NCBI GenBank assembly: GCA_016464825.1 | Contig: JAEKNQ010000025.1 | Location: 19,649 to 83,648 of the forward strand | Reading direction: 5' to 3' | From: Candidatus Dormiibacter inghamiae | Lineage (GTDB): Bacteria > Chloroflexota > Dormibacteria > Dormibacterales > Dormibacteraceae | DNA: 64,000 nt | Shown here: in pieces, positions 1 to 8,470 of the stretch | How the letters are laid out: each line of letters starts with the position of its first letter | Position numbering within the stretch: position 1 is the stretch's first letter | The notes under the pieces: generated by a model | Seen by the model: only the letters and a program-made list of their open reading frames with translations | What the model was told of the DNA's origin: nothing | The model's database searches: none | Translations under genes and position numbers: made by a program

Positions 1-632
1 GTGCTGACAGGATCAACGCGAAGTCCGAGGTGCTCACACACATGCTGCTCGACCCGTGGATCGAGGCCGGCATGGGTGCCGACAGCCCCGCTCAGCTTGC
101 CCACCGCCACCTCGTCTGCCGCTCGCTTGATGCGCTCGCGAGCGCGATCCAGTTCGGCAACCCAGCCGGCGACCTTGAAGCCGAAGGTGATCGGTTCGGC
201 GTGAATCCCGTGCGTGCGCCCGACCATCAGCGTCCTGCGATGGCGCAGCGCCAGCTCTGCCGCAGCCTGGCGCAGCTTCGCCAGATCGTCCAGGATCACC
301 TCCGCGCTGCGTCGGATCTGCACAGCCAGGGCGGTGTCGATGACATCTGACGAGGTGAGCCCGAAATGGATGTAGCGCGCCTCCGGCTGGCCGACCGACT
401 CCCCGATCACTGTCAGGAAGGCGATCACGTCATGACCCACCTGGGCCTCCACCTCGTCGATGCGCTCCACCTGGAAGGAGGCTGAGCGAATTTTGGCGAG
501 CGCTTCGGCGGGGATCCGGCCCAGTTGGGCCCACGCCTCACAGGCCAGGATCTCGATCTCCAGCCAGAGTTGAAAACGGCTTCGATCGGACCACAGCTCG
601 CGCATGCGGGCAGGTGCGTAGCGTTCTATCAA
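1..632 (-). CDS. purB: Adenylosuccinate lyase, N-terminal part (runs off left edge)
   Basis: Adenylosuccinate lyase removes fumarate from SAICAR and from adenylosuccinate in purine synthesis. About 210 N-terminal residues are in the window and the rest lies past the left edge. The translation starts MIERYAPARMRELWSD, the usual PurB N-terminus, and contains HFGLTSSDVIDTA and the conserved MVGRTHGIHAEPITFG segment (codons near positions 190-245). The signature loop SSxMPHKxNP is not reached. The start is TTG at 632; AAGAGG lies about 8-10 bases upstream and the Met-Ile-Glu-Arg-Tyr opening fits the family. It is divergent from the sigma-factor gene at 893. Other purine genes (purE, purD, guaA, guaB3) lie 13-19 kb to the right on the same strand, but not in the same transcript. 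Confidence 0.93.
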   Translation of the reverse strand, partial: MIERYAPARMRELWSDRSRFQLWLEIEILACEAWAQLGRIPAEALAKIRSASFQVERIDEVEAQVGHDVIAFLTVIGESVGQPEARYIHFGLTSSDVIDTALAVQIRRSAEVILDDLAKLRQAAAELALRHRRTLMVGRTHGIHAEPITFGFKVAGWVAELDRARERIKRAADEVAVGKLSGAVGTHAGLDPRVEQHVCEHLGLRVDPVS

Positions 633-683
633 GTAGCGAAAACCTCTTGGACTGGCAAGGGGTGCTGTCAGTATAGAGAGAAA

Positions 684-747
684 CAGATCCAGCAAGATCT
701 GGTACCGGCTACTTGGGGTAGCCACAAGATAGCGGTTCGAGGCCGCT
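684..747. other. Cluster of three short hairpins between purB and the sigma factor
   Basis: The 260-base divergent intergenic region (633-892) contains three perfect stem-loops in a row: CAGATC/GATCTG at 684-701 (6-base loop), GGCTAC/GTAGCC at 707-723 (loop TTGGG) and AGCGG/CCGCT at 731-747 (7-base loop TTCGAGG). The last two resemble tRNA anticodon and T arms. No matching D arm, acceptor stem or CCA is present, so this is not called a tRNA. It may be a structured leader or a decayed tRNA. The strand is unknown. Confidence 0.4.
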
Positions 748-892
748 GCGACAACCTGCTCTGGCTAGGCTGTGTAGAGGCTCATGCAGCACCCTCCTGC
801 CTCGTGCCAGAGAACCGCCGGCAGATCGTCTCAGCCTGTCTCTGCCTGGCGCGAGGCACTCGACTACCTTCCGCGCCTCGACACTCGTAGTC

Positions 893-1516
893 GTGGACGT
901 AACCGGTTCCGCCGCCCAGTCGTTTGAGCAGGCGGAGAGAGAACGGTCTTTGAGCCTCCCTCCTCGGGATGACGAGAGGGAGCTCGTTGAGCGTGCGAAG
1001 TACGAGCCACCGGCCTTCGGTGAGCTCTATGACCGCTATTTCCTCCAGATCTATAAATTCGTGTATTCCAGAGTTCACGACCAAGCGATCGCCGAGGACG
1101 TCACCAGTGACGTCTTTCTGAAGGCCCTGCGTGGCATCGGCCGCTATCAGGACACGGGCCGGCCCTTCTCTGCCTGGCTGTATCAGATAGCTGTCAACGC
1201 AGTGGCCGATCGCTTCCGCGCCGCCAGGCCGCTGGAGGACATCGACGCCCAGCACGACGTCTCGGTGGGTGGACCCGGGCTGGAGGAGATGGCCGCGCGG
1301 CGGGATCGCATGAGCCGCATCTGGGCCCAGGTGGAGACGCTGCCCCGGCAGCAGCAGACAGCGTTAGTCCTCAAGTTCCAGGAGGACATGAAGATCGAGG
1401 ACATAGCGATCGCCATGGGCAAGACGGCTGGGGCCGTGAAGCTGCTCATCCACCGGGGGGTGAGCCGGCTTCGGCTCAACTTGGCGGGTGGCGAGCTGGA
1501 GGAGATCGAGGCATGA
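893..1516 (+). CDS. ECF-family RNA polymerase sigma factor
   Basis: An extracytoplasmic-function sigma factor of 207 residues that would direct RNA polymerase to a small stress regulon. Region 2 is visible at about residues 40-95 (ELYDRYFLQIYKFVYSRV, then the AEDVTSDVFLKAL helix). Region 4 with its helix-turn-helix is at about 145-195 (LPRQQQTALVLKFQEDM to GAVKLLIHRGVSRLR). Region 3 is absent, as expected for ECF factors. The first about 30 residues (to PPRDDERELVERA) are not conserved, so the GTG start at 893 is uncertain. The stop overlaps the next start (ATGA at 1513), so it is translationally coupled to the membrane protein downstream, the usual sigma/anti-sigma arrangement. Confidence 0.88.
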   Translation: MDVTGSAAQSFEQAERERSLSLPPRDDERELVERAKYEPPAFGELYDRYFLQIYKFVYSRVHDQAIAEDVTSDVFLKALRGIGRYQDTGRPFSAWLYQIAVNAVADRFRAARPLEDIDAQHDVSVGGPGLEEMAARRDRMSRIWAQVETLPRQQQTALVLKFQEDMKIEDIAIAMGKTAGAVKLLIHRGVSRLRLNLAGGELEEIEA

Positions 1517-3633
1517 GCTGGCCGCGAGATCCTGAGCTGGACGAAATCTTCCCCGGAGCGGAGCACTTGAGCCGGCTCAAGCTGCTGAGCGAGAATCCGC
1601 CGCACAGAATCGAGCCGGGCCTGATGTATCGCGCCACGCTGCGCCGAAGGTTGATGCAGGAAGCCTGGGCGATGGCCGAACCTCGGCTGCCCTGGTGGCG
1701 CCGCCTGCTGGCTCCCCCCGGACTTGCCTGGGCGGGCGCCACCATCGGGGTTCTCCTGGTCGCCTTCCTCGCCTATACGCTCACCGTGAGTCCGACCACC
1801 AGCAGCAAGACAGTTGCCTGGAACAGCCCGCTGCAGGACGCTCATGCAGTCGCGACAGTGCAGCCGATAGTCCTCACCTTCAAGGAGCCTGTCGATCACC
1901 ATTCGGTCGAAGCGGCGGTCCGAATTGAGCCGGCCACCAGAGTGACTTACGAGTGGCAGGGCAATGACCTCAAGGTCACGCCCGTCAACCGCCTGGCACC
2001 CGGCACGCAGTATCAGGTGTCGCTGGCGCCATCGGCCCGCACCGAGTCGGGACAGCCGGTCCCTGTCCGGCCGGCAGTTGTCTTCGTGACCCAGCCGGCG
2101 CCCCCGCCGACCCCGGCCCCCACTCCGACACCAGCTCCCGGAGTTGCTGGGGAGCAGCTGCTCGGCAGCGTCGGGGCTGCCCCCGCCGCCTGGTCGCGCG
2201 ACGGTTCGACGCTGTACCTGATCACGCCCGAAGGCGAGCTCGTGGCCTACACGATCGCGAATGGCAAGACTGCGGTTGTGGCCAGCGGAGTGACCAGAGT
2301 GGCCGTAGGACCTGACGGCTCGCCGGCCTACGCGAGCGGCGGCGAGGTGAGCTACGGGCAGCAGAAGCTGACAGCTGATCGGCCGCTGGCGCTTGGCTTC
2401 AGGAACGGGAGGCTGCTCGTGCTGGCCGGGCGCTCAGTCCTGACAGTCGCCGTGCAGCCGGCCGCCCAGCCCCCGGCGCCGGAGACCTCAGCCAGCCCGG
2501 CGGTGAGCTCCACACCCGCGACGCCGTCCCCCAGTGCCAGCCCGTCAGCGACCACGCCGAGCCCAACTCCGGCGTCGCCGACGCAGGTCGCGAGTCTCGG
2601 CCAGGACCCCAGCGCGGGAGACTTCTCGCCCAACGGTGACCGTCTCGCTTACCTCACCGCCGGGGGACTCCATGTGCTGGAGCTGAGCACCGGTAAGGAT
2701 TCGGTCATCGGCAGCGCCACTGGACTGGGTGACTGGTCGCCGGACTCCTCACGCTATGCCTACCTGGATGTGGACGGCGCCCACATCACCGACGGCCACG
2801 CAGCCGTACTGCTGACCGCAGTCGCAGGGCTCAGCGGCCTCAGCTGGTCGGGCGGCGATGATCTTCTGCTGGCCGGCTCGTCGGGCATCTCGCTCGTTCA
2901 CGCAGACGGCTCTGAGCTCCGCCTGCTCTCCACAGGCGCCTATGGGCAGCCGGACTGGGCGCCCGGAGCTGGCGTGTTCGCCTTTCACCGGGCGGGTCAG
3001 CTCTTCACAGCCAGGGTGCCGAGCGCCCGGGCCGCACCTGCCTCGACCCAGGAGGACGTCCTCGAGGCCTTCCTCCGAGCCCGCAGCGCTGGCAACGCGG
3101 AGAGTGCCACCAGCTACCTCGACGAGGCCGGCAAGCAGGCGTTCGCCGGCCTGAAGCTGGTCTATAAGGGCAATGACGGCCAGCTGGTGAGCTACAGCGT
3201 GCTGTTCTCACAGCCTGGCCGGGCTGTGGTCCGTTTGGTGATTGCGCAGGGACAGGAACGCCAGGTGGTGATGGAGACCCTGACCTTCGCCCGGCAGGGT
3301 TCGGCCAAAACCATGGTTCACGGCGCCACCGAGACGGCGGCGCCACCGCTGGGAAGCGGCCCCAATGTGCTCTCGGTCACTGCGACCGGACATCAGCTAA
3401 GGGTCACATTCGATGCGGATCTCGACCCCGCCACGATAGCTGGCGTGTCGCTGAGCGGCGTCAGGGGCCCGAACTCGTACGACGCTTCCACTCGCACGGT
3501 GGTGATCGATGTTGGCTCGGCACTGGTCCCCGGCAACACCTACACGCTGGGCGTGACAGCAGGCGTCAAGGATGTCAACCACGCTCCTGCCACACCGTTC
3601 AAGTTGAACCTGCTGGGCCCTCCGCTCACTTAG
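1513..3633 (+). CDS. Single-pass membrane protein with Ig-like and propeller-like repeats; probable anti-sigma factor
   Basis: This 706-residue protein is coupled to the ECF sigma factor. Residues 1-70 are cytoplasmic and charged, and could hold the sigma factor. One membrane helix spans about 71-91. Outside are a bacterial Ig-like (SbsA/Big_5-type) domain at about 100-190, a Pro/Thr/Ala-rich linker, WD40/TolB-like beta-propeller repeats (DFSPNGDRLAYLT, DWSPDSSRYAYLD, DWAPGAGVFAFHR) interrupted by a Ser/Pro/Thr-rich linker at about 310-360, and a second Ig-like domain at about 620-705. No zinc-binding HxxxCxxC motif of classic ZAS anti-sigma factors is visible. The anti-sigma role is inferred from gene order and topology. 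The 3' end overlaps the convergent glycosyltransferase gene by 4 bases. Confidence 0.72.
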   Translation: MSWPRDPELDEIFPGAEHLSRLKLLSENPPHRIEPGLMYRATLRRRLMQEAWAMAEPRLPWWRRLLAPPGLAWAGATIGVLLVAFLAYTLTVSPTTSSKTVAWNSPLQDAHAVATVQPIVLTFKEPVDHHSVEAAVRIEPATRVTYEWQGNDLKVTPVNRLAPGTQYQVSLAPSARTESGQPVPVRPAVVFVTQPAPPPTPAPTPTPAPGVAGEQLLGSVGAAPAAWSRDGSTLYLITPEGELVAYTIANGKTAVVASGVTRVAVGPDGSPAYASGGEVSYGQQKLTADRPLALGFRNGRLLVLAGRSVLTVAVQPAAQPPAPETSASPAVSSTPATPSPSASPSATTPSPTPASPTQVASLGQDPSAGDFSPNGDRLAYLTAGGLHVLELSTGKDSVIGSATGLGDWSPDSSRYAYLDVDGAHITDGHAAVLLTAVAGLSGLSWSGGDDLLLAGSSGISLVHADGSELRLLSTGAYGQPDWAPGAGVFAFHRAGQLFTARVPSARAAPASTQEDVLEAFLRARSAGNAESATSYLDEAGKQAFAGLKLVYKGNDGQLVSYSVLFSQPGRAVVRLVIAQGQERQVVMETLTFARQGSAKTMVHGATETAAPPLGSGPNVLSVTATGHQLRVTFDADLDPATIAGVSLSGVRGPNSYDASTRTVVIDVGSALVPGNTYTLGVTAGVKDVNHAPATPFKLNLLGPPLT

Positions 3634-4826
3634 GCGCGCCTGCGCCGGGTCAGCACCTCTTGGTAGAGTTCCACAGTCTGGTCGGCGATGGCCGACCAGC
3701 TGAACTTTTCCAGCACCCGCCGCCGACCCCCAGCTCCCAGCCTCGCGGCGCGATCTGGATCTTGCAGCAGCTCCTCCAACCGAGCGGCCAGACCGCGCTC
3801 AAAATCCTGCGGCCGCGCGGGATCGTACTCGACCAGGTGACCAGTCTCGCCCTCCACCACCACCTCCGGGATCCCGCCCACTGCCGAGGCGACCACAGCG
3901 GTTTCGCACGCCATCGCCTCCAGGTTGACCAGGCCGAACGGCTCGTAGATGGAGGGACAGGCGAAAACCGTTGCGCCCGTGAGCAGGGGCAGGATGAGGC
4001 TGAGAGGCAGGAACCCCTGCAGGTAAACGAGGTTGTGGTCCCGCTGCCGCAGCTGGTCCGCCAGCGCCTCCACTTCCGCGCCCAACTCCGGAGTGTCTGC
4101 CGCACCCGCGCAGATGACGAGCTGAGTGCGGGGATCGAGACGGCGGGCGGCGGCCAAGAGGTGCTGCAGCCCCTTCTGGCGGGTCACCCGACCGACGAAG
4201 ATCGCGTAGGGCCGGTGGGGATCGACGCCATGCTGCCGGAGGGCGGCCGGGTCGGTGACAGGGCGGTAGACCTTGGGATCGATGCCGTTGTGGATGACAC
4301 GCACGCGGGTCGGGTCGACGCCCGGGTAGCAGTCGAGCACATCCCGGCGCATCCCTTCGGAAACAGCTATCACCGCATCAGCGCCCAGAATCCCCGTCTC
4401 TTCGCAAAATCGTGAGAGCGCGTAGCCCCCGCCCAGCTGCTCCGCCTTCCACGGACGCAGCGGTTCCAGGCTGTGAGTGGTGAGAATGTGCGGAACTGCC
4501 CAGGTCAGCTTGGCGAAGTGGCCCGCCAGGTTGACATACCAGGTGTGACTGTGGACGAGGTCCACCTCCTTCAGAGCGGTCACCATGGCCAGGTCGATCG
4601 AGATGGCCTGCAGCGCGCCGGCCTCCGGTTGGGGCTCCGCCAGAGCCGGCCAGGGCTGATAAGCCTTCACAGTCGACTCCCCACGCGGCTCCCCCCAGCA
4701 GTGCACGCTGACCTCGAGCCTTCGGCGCAGCTCCTCGGCCAGGTACTCGACGTGCACACCGGCGCCGCCGTAGATCTCGGGTGGATACTCGCGGGTCAGC
4801 AACCCGACGTGGGGCCGCCGCCTCAT
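3630..4826 (-). CDS. glgM: GT4 glycosyltransferase, GlgM/GlgA type (maltose-1-phosphate or glycogen synthase)
   Basis: A 398-residue GT4 retaining glycosyltransferase. The N-terminus (MRRRPHVGLLTREYPPEIYGG) and length match the actinobacterial GlgM branch. GlgM uses ADP-glucose and glucose-1-phosphate to make maltose-1-phosphate for GlgE-dependent alpha-glucan; such genes are often annotated as glgA. Visible motifs: GGAGVHVEYLAEEL near the N-terminus, HNGIDPKVYRP and the phosphate-binding FVGRVTRQKGLQHLL in the middle, and the C-terminal EPFGLVNLEAMACETAVVAS, which holds the E-x7-E pair. It overlaps glgC by 4 bases (ATGA), so substrate maker and user are coupled. Classic glycogen synthase remains possible because glgE is not in the window. 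Confidence 0.85.
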   Translation of the reverse strand: MRRRPHVGLLTREYPPEIYGGAGVHVEYLAEELRRRLEVSVHCWGEPRGESTVKAYQPWPALAEPQPEAGALQAISIDLAMVTALKEVDLVHSHTWYVNLAGHFAKLTWAVPHILTTHSLEPLRPWKAEQLGGGYALSRFCEETGILGADAVIAVSEGMRRDVLDCYPGVDPTRVRVIHNGIDPKVYRPVTDPAALRQHGVDPHRPYAIFVGRVTRQKGLQHLLAAARRLDPRTQLVICAGAADTPELGAEVEALADQLRQRDHNLVYLQGFLPLSLILPLLTGATVFACPSIYEPFGLVNLEAMACETAVVASAVGGIPEVVVEGETGHLVEYDPARPQDFERGLAARLEELLQDPDRAARLGAGGRRRVLEKFSWSAIADQTVELYQEVLTRRRRA

Positions 4827-6088
4827 GCGGGCAGGGCGCCCAGGGATTGGCCCTTGCCGATGGCGACGATGCCGCCTGGCGTGACGTGCAGCCGTTCGCG
4901 ATCCGCCGCCAAGTCGTAGCCGACGGTGGCTCCGGCCGGGATGCGCACCCCTTTGTCGATCACTGCGTTGCGCAGCTTGGCCCCACCGCCGACGTCCACG
5001 CCGTCCATCAGCACGCAGCCCTCTACCTCTGCGTGGGAGTGAACAACCACGCCCGGTGACAGGATGGAGCGCCGCACCTGGCCGCCCGAGACGATCACAC
5101 CTGATGAGACCAGTGAGTTGAGCGCCATGCCGCGACGGCCGTCTTCGTCATGGACGAACTTGGCCGGCGGGACCGGCGGCAGCCAGCTGTAGATGGGCCA
5201 TTCCTGGTTGTAGAGATTGAAGGGTGGCTCCAGCGCGAGCAGGTCCATGCTTGCCTGGTAGTAGGAGTCCAGATCCCCCACATCCCGCCAGTAGCCCGCC
5301 TCCCGGCCGCTCACTCCCGGTACCCGATTGGTGTTGAAGTCATAGACGCCCGCTTGGCCCTGGTCGACCAGCATCGGCACTATGCTGCCGCCCAAGTCGT
5401 GCCTGGAGCCGTCATCGGACGAGTCGCGGCTCACAGCCTCCACCAGGGCGCTGGTGGTGAAGATGTAGATGCCCATTGACGCATATGCCCGGCTCGGATC
5501 GTGAGGAAGCGGCTTGGGCGTGTGGGGCTTCTCCACGAAGCTGCGAACGTGGCCCTCCTCGTCGCCCTCGATGATGCCAAAGGCTGACGCTTCGCCAACC
5601 GGGACCGGGATGCCGGCGAGAGTGATGCCCGCCCCGCTCTGAATGTGGTGGCGGAGCATCCCCATCGCGTCCATTCGGTAGATGTGATCGGCGCCGAAAA
5701 CGCAGATGTACTCAGGCTTCTCATCGTTGATCAGGTTCAGGTTCTGGAAGACGGCGTCAGCGGATCCGAGGAACCAGCGTGGGCCCAACCGCATCTGGGC
5801 GGGCACGTTTGCAACGTAGTTGCCAAGCATGGGAGAAAGACGCCACATCTGAGCGATGTGCCGATCCAGGCTGTGGCTCTTGTACTGGGTGAGGACGACT
5901 ATTTTGCGCAGACCACTGTTGACGAGGTTGGAGAGCACGAAGTCGATCAGTCGGTAGGTGCCTCCGAACGGAACCGCGGGCTTGGCGCGGTCAAGGGTAA
6001 GCGGCAGGAGCCGGGTTCCCTGGCCACCGGCGAGAACCATTGCCATCACGTGCAGCTCATCTCTGCCCAAGCCGGCCAGCTGAGTCAT
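4823..6088 (-). CDS. glgC: Glucose-1-phosphate adenylyltransferase (ADP-glucose pyrophosphorylase)
   Basis: GlgC makes ADP-glucose from ATP and glucose-1-phosphate, the committed step to alpha-glucan storage. The protein is 421 residues. It has the nucleotidyltransferase loop VLAGGQGTRLLPLT followed by AKPAVPFGGTYRLIDFVLSN, FLGSADAVFQNL, the GADHIYRMD metal-site segment and the FVEKP motif. A left-handed beta-helix region (SILSPGVVVHSHAEVEGCVL) closes the C-terminus. The ATG at 6088 has GAGG directly against it, so ATG at 6046 (MAMVLAGGQ) is a plausible alternative start. It is first in the glgC-glgM pair. Confidence 0.95.
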   Translation of the reverse strand: MTQLAGLGRDELHVMAMVLAGGQGTRLLPLTLDRAKPAVPFGGTYRLIDFVLSNLVNSGLRKIVVLTQYKSHSLDRHIAQMWRLSPMLGNYVANVPAQMRLGPRWFLGSADAVFQNLNLINDEKPEYICVFGADHIYRMDAMGMLRHHIQSGAGITLAGIPVPVGEASAFGIIEGDEEGHVRSFVEKPHTPKPLPHDPSRAYASMGIYIFTTSALVEAVSRDSSDDGSRHDLGGSIVPMLVDQGQAGVYDFNTNRVPGVSGREAGYWRDVGDLDSYYQASMDLLALEPPFNLYNQEWPIYSWLPPVPPAKFVHDEDGRRGMALNSLVSSGVIVSGGQVRRSILSPGVVVHSHAEVEGCVLMDGVDVGGGAKLRNAVIDKGVRIPAGATVGYDLAADRERLHVTPGGIVAIGKGQSLGALPA

Positions 6089-6285
6089 CCTCGTTTAGGT
6101 TAGTTGCCTTCAGCGCAGATGAAGGATCGGTCTGCGTCTGGCTAGGTAACGACTGCACATCCGGCGCACGGTGGGGCGCCGCATTAGTCGGACGGGTTGG
6201 GCAGCGGAGGCCTGCCTTCCCTGCCGGCGATGATCCAACGCTGCCCCTGAAGCGTAACTCCTGCATCTACCTGCTTAGATCGGAG

Positions 6286-6302
6286 GGAATGCGTCACATT
6301 CC
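6286..6302. promoter_or_regulatory. Inverted repeat upstream of the ferritin-like gene
   Basis: GGAATG and CATTCC, separated by CGTCA, form a perfect 6-base inverted repeat in the 294-base region between glgC (6088) and the first ferritin-like start (6383). It could be an operator for either divergent gene or a small hairpin. No clear -35/-10 pair was found nearby, and nothing else was recognised in the region. Confidence 0.3.
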
Positions 6303-6382
6303 TGTCCCGCGCTGGTGACGCCTCGCGAGCAGTCGATCTGGTTCAGGTGTCATTCACCGCTCTAGACAAAGGAGACACTCAA

Positions 6383-7024
6383 GTGGAGTCGGAGTTGTTC
6401 GGAGGCCAGGCGGTCATCCATTTCAAGGATGAGACGACCCGCCGGAGCTTCCTCAGAACCGCGGCGCTCGTGGGCGTCGGGGCCACGCTGGCGGGAGGCG
6501 CGACAACGGCGTTCGCGGCTGGCCCGGAAATGGCCTCACAGTTCGGCGACGGGGATGTCGGCGTCCTCAATTACGCCCTCACCCTGGAATATTTGGAAGC
6601 CGACTTCTACGCTCAGGGCACTGCCAAGGATTTCCTGGGCGACAACAAGAAGTATTTGACCCCGATCGCCCAGCACGAGGCGGCTCACGTCCAGGCAATC
6701 CTCGGCACCCTGCAAAAGCTCGGGGCCACGCCGGCCGCCAAGCCTACCTTCAAGTATCCAGACGGCACGTTCACCGACGCGATGACGTTTCTCAAGACTG
6801 CAAACACGTTCGAGGAGACAGGCGTCAAGGCCTATCACGGTCAGGTGCCCCTGATCAAGGACGGCGCCATCTTGGGTGCCGCCGCGTCCATCGCCGGGGT
6901 TGAGTCACGCCATGCGGCGGTGCTGAACCTCATCCTGAAGCAGAAGTTCGTTCCCGCTCCGGTCGAGGCGCATGCCTCGATGGACGAGGTAGTGGCGGCT
7001 GTCAAGCCGTTCCTGGGAGCCTAG
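6383..7024 (+). CDS. Tat-exported ferritin-like domain protein (Ferritin_2 type), first of a tandem pair
   Basis: A 213-residue exported four-helix ferritin-like protein. A twin-arginine signal (TRRSFLRTAALVGVGATLAG, ending near AFA) shows folding, probably with metal, before export. Diiron-type ligands sit in four helices: YLE in ALTLEYLEADFY, ExxH in QHEAAHVQAI, Glu in TFEETGVKAY, and ExxH in VESRHAAVL. The start is GTG at 6383 because AAAGGAG (6368-6374) lies 8 bases upstream; a GTG at 6347 in the same frame has no such site. The next gene starts 3 bases after the stop and is a paralogue with the same motifs. The family is often annotated as 'ferritin-like domain-containing protein'; the substrate is unknown, and iron oxidation, storage or peroxide defence are possible. 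Confidence 0.87.
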   Translation: MESELFGGQAVIHFKDETTRRSFLRTAALVGVGATLAGGATTAFAAGPEMASQFGDGDVGVLNYALTLEYLEADFYAQGTAKDFLGDNKKYLTPIAQHEAAHVQAILGTLQKLGATPAAKPTFKYPDGTFTDAMTFLKTANTFEETGVKAYHGQVPLIKDGAILGAAASIAGVESRHAAVLNLILKQKFVPAPVEAHASMDEVVAAVKPFLGA

Positions 7025-7027
7025 GTA

Positions 7028-7780
7028 ATGACCAATTCAACAATCAATCGCCGCAGCTTTCTGAAGCGGGGCGCGCTTGGCGCAGGAGCTGTTGTCTCCG
7101 GTGAGGCGGCAGTCCAGCTGCTCAGCACCGGACGAGCTTGGGCCGCCTTCGGCAGCGACGCCGATGTCCTCAACTACGCCCTGACGCTCGAATATCTGGA
7201 ATCGACGTTCTATCAGATGGGCAATGCCGCTAACGTGATCACTGACGCCACCGAGAAGGATGTACTTGCCACCATCCAGCAGGACGAGGAAGCTCACGTT
7301 CAGGCGATCAGCGACACCATCAAGAAGATCGGCGGCACTCCCGTCGCCAAGCCGAGTGTGACGTTCCCGGACGGCACTTTCAGTTCCCGCGACTCCTACC
7401 TCAAACTGGCCAAGACCTTTGAGGAGACGGGCGTGGGAGCCTACCTGGGCGCTGCCGGCAGCATCCAGAACAAGGACATCCTGCAGGCAGCGGCCGGCAT
7501 CTTCGGGGTGGAGGCGCGCCACGCCGCCGCCATCGGCTACATCACAGGCGCCGCGCCAGAGGGTGGCATCTACATGGGCGCCACTGAGAGCGGCAAGCAG
7601 CCGGCTGACGTGCTGGCGGCGGTCATGCCGTTCTTGGGCGGAATGCCGAGTGCCGGTTTCGCCCCCCGAAACGGAAACCCTGACTTCCTGGCCGCCGGGG
7701 CCGGGGCCGGTCTGCTGGCCGGGGCAGGGTTGCTCGTCGCCGGTCTGCGCCGCCGAGCGGCTGCAGCCCAGACGGAGTAG
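7028..7780 (+). CDS. Tat-exported ferritin-like protein with C-terminal hydrophobic tail
   Basis: A paralogue of the preceding gene (250 residues). The Tat signal NRRSFLKRGALGAGAVVSGE is followed by the same core: NYALTLEYLESTFY, QQDEEAHVQAI, TFEETGVGAY and VEARHAAAIGY carry the expected Glu and His ligands. Unlike its partner it has an extra C-terminal segment of about 40 residues: a Gly/Pro/Asn stretch, a hydrophobic Gly/Ala/Leu helix (about 226-242) and an Arg-rich end (GLRRRAAAAQTE). This is the layout of a sortase cell-wall sorting signal or a tail anchor, and a class F sortase is the next gene. No canonical LPxTG is present (the segment before the helix reads APRNGNPDFLAAG), so covalent anchoring is only a hypothesis. 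Confidence 0.86.
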   Translation: MTNSTINRRSFLKRGALGAGAVVSGEAAVQLLSTGRAWAAFGSDADVLNYALTLEYLESTFYQMGNAANVITDATEKDVLATIQQDEEAHVQAISDTIKKIGGTPVAKPSVTFPDGTFSSRDSYLKLAKTFEETGVGAYLGAAGSIQNKDILQAAAGIFGVEARHAAAIGYITGAAPEGGIYMGATESGKQPADVLAAVMPFLGGMPSAGFAPRNGNPDFLAAGAGAGLLAGAGLLVAGLRRRAAAAQTE

Positions 7781-7789
7781 ATACGGGGC

Positions 7790-8446
7790 GTGATGGCACG
7801 CCTTCGGCGTGGGACTGTATCCCGCCGGGCGCTCGTGCTCGGCGGGGCAGTCCTGCTCGGCCTCTCAGCTGCTCTGGGCGCCATCGACCTGCACTCCCAG
7901 GAGGCGACCCGCCCAAAAGCGGCTGTGCGACCCAGTCCCGCCGCGACCATCCCTGCGGTACCGCCTGCGCCCGACCAGTACAACCCGGAACCCGCTCGGG
8001 TCGCGGGCCAGGCCCCGCAGAGGCTGCGCATCCCCTCGATCGGCGTGGACGCGGGGGTGGAGTCAATTGGGGTGCTGCCCGGACTGCAGCTGAAGACCCC
8101 TAACGACACGAGCAACGTCGGCTGGTACGACCTGGGTAGCGGCCCGGGTCAGAACGGTGACACAGTCCTGACCGGTCACCTGGACACCCAGACCGGCGCT
8201 CCGGCGGTCTTCGCCCGTCTGCGCCAGGTCAAGCCGGGAGACACTATCACTGTCGTCGCAGCCGATGGGCGAAGCGTCGACTACCGAGCCGAATCAGTCG
8301 ACCTCGTGCCCAACGACAAGACGCCGCCCGATCTCTTTGCCACCGACGGACCACCCCGGCTCACCCTCATCACCTGCGCCGGAACGTGGGACGCCAACCG
8401 CCAGCTCTACAGCGACAGATTATTGATCCGTGCGTCCCCGAGCTGA
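7790..8446 (+). CDS. Class F sortase
   Basis: A cysteine transpeptidase of the class F sortase family that would act outside the membrane, joining exported proteins to the envelope. It has 218 residues: an N-terminal membrane anchor (about 12-33, SRRALVLGGAVLLGLSAALG), a Pro-rich spacer, then the catalytic beta-barrel. Catalytic residues are His130 (VLTGHLD), Cys196 (LITCAGTW) and Arg210 (LYSDRLL). The family hallmarks RIPSIGVDAGVE and GWYDLGSGPGQNGDTVL are present. It starts with GTG (7790) or the ATG 3 bases later, 9 bases after the ferritin-like stop, and so probably lies in the same transcript. No LPxTG protein is encoded elsewhere in the window. Confidence 0.92.
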   Translation: MMARLRRGTVSRRALVLGGAVLLGLSAALGAIDLHSQEATRPKAAVRPSPAATIPAVPPAPDQYNPEPARVAGQAPQRLRIPSIGVDAGVESIGVLPGLQLKTPNDTSNVGWYDLGSGPGQNGDTVLTGHLDTQTGAPAVFARLRQVKPGDTITVVAADGRSVDYRAESVDLVPNDKTPPDLFATDGPPRLTLITCAGTWDANRQLYSDRLLIRASPS

Positions 8447-8470
8447 CGTATCTATCTCAGGAGAACAGCC

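Noticed and set aside
684..760. tRNA-Pro(TGG)
   Set aside because: Two arms fit but D arm, acceptor stem, variable-loop length and CCA do not.
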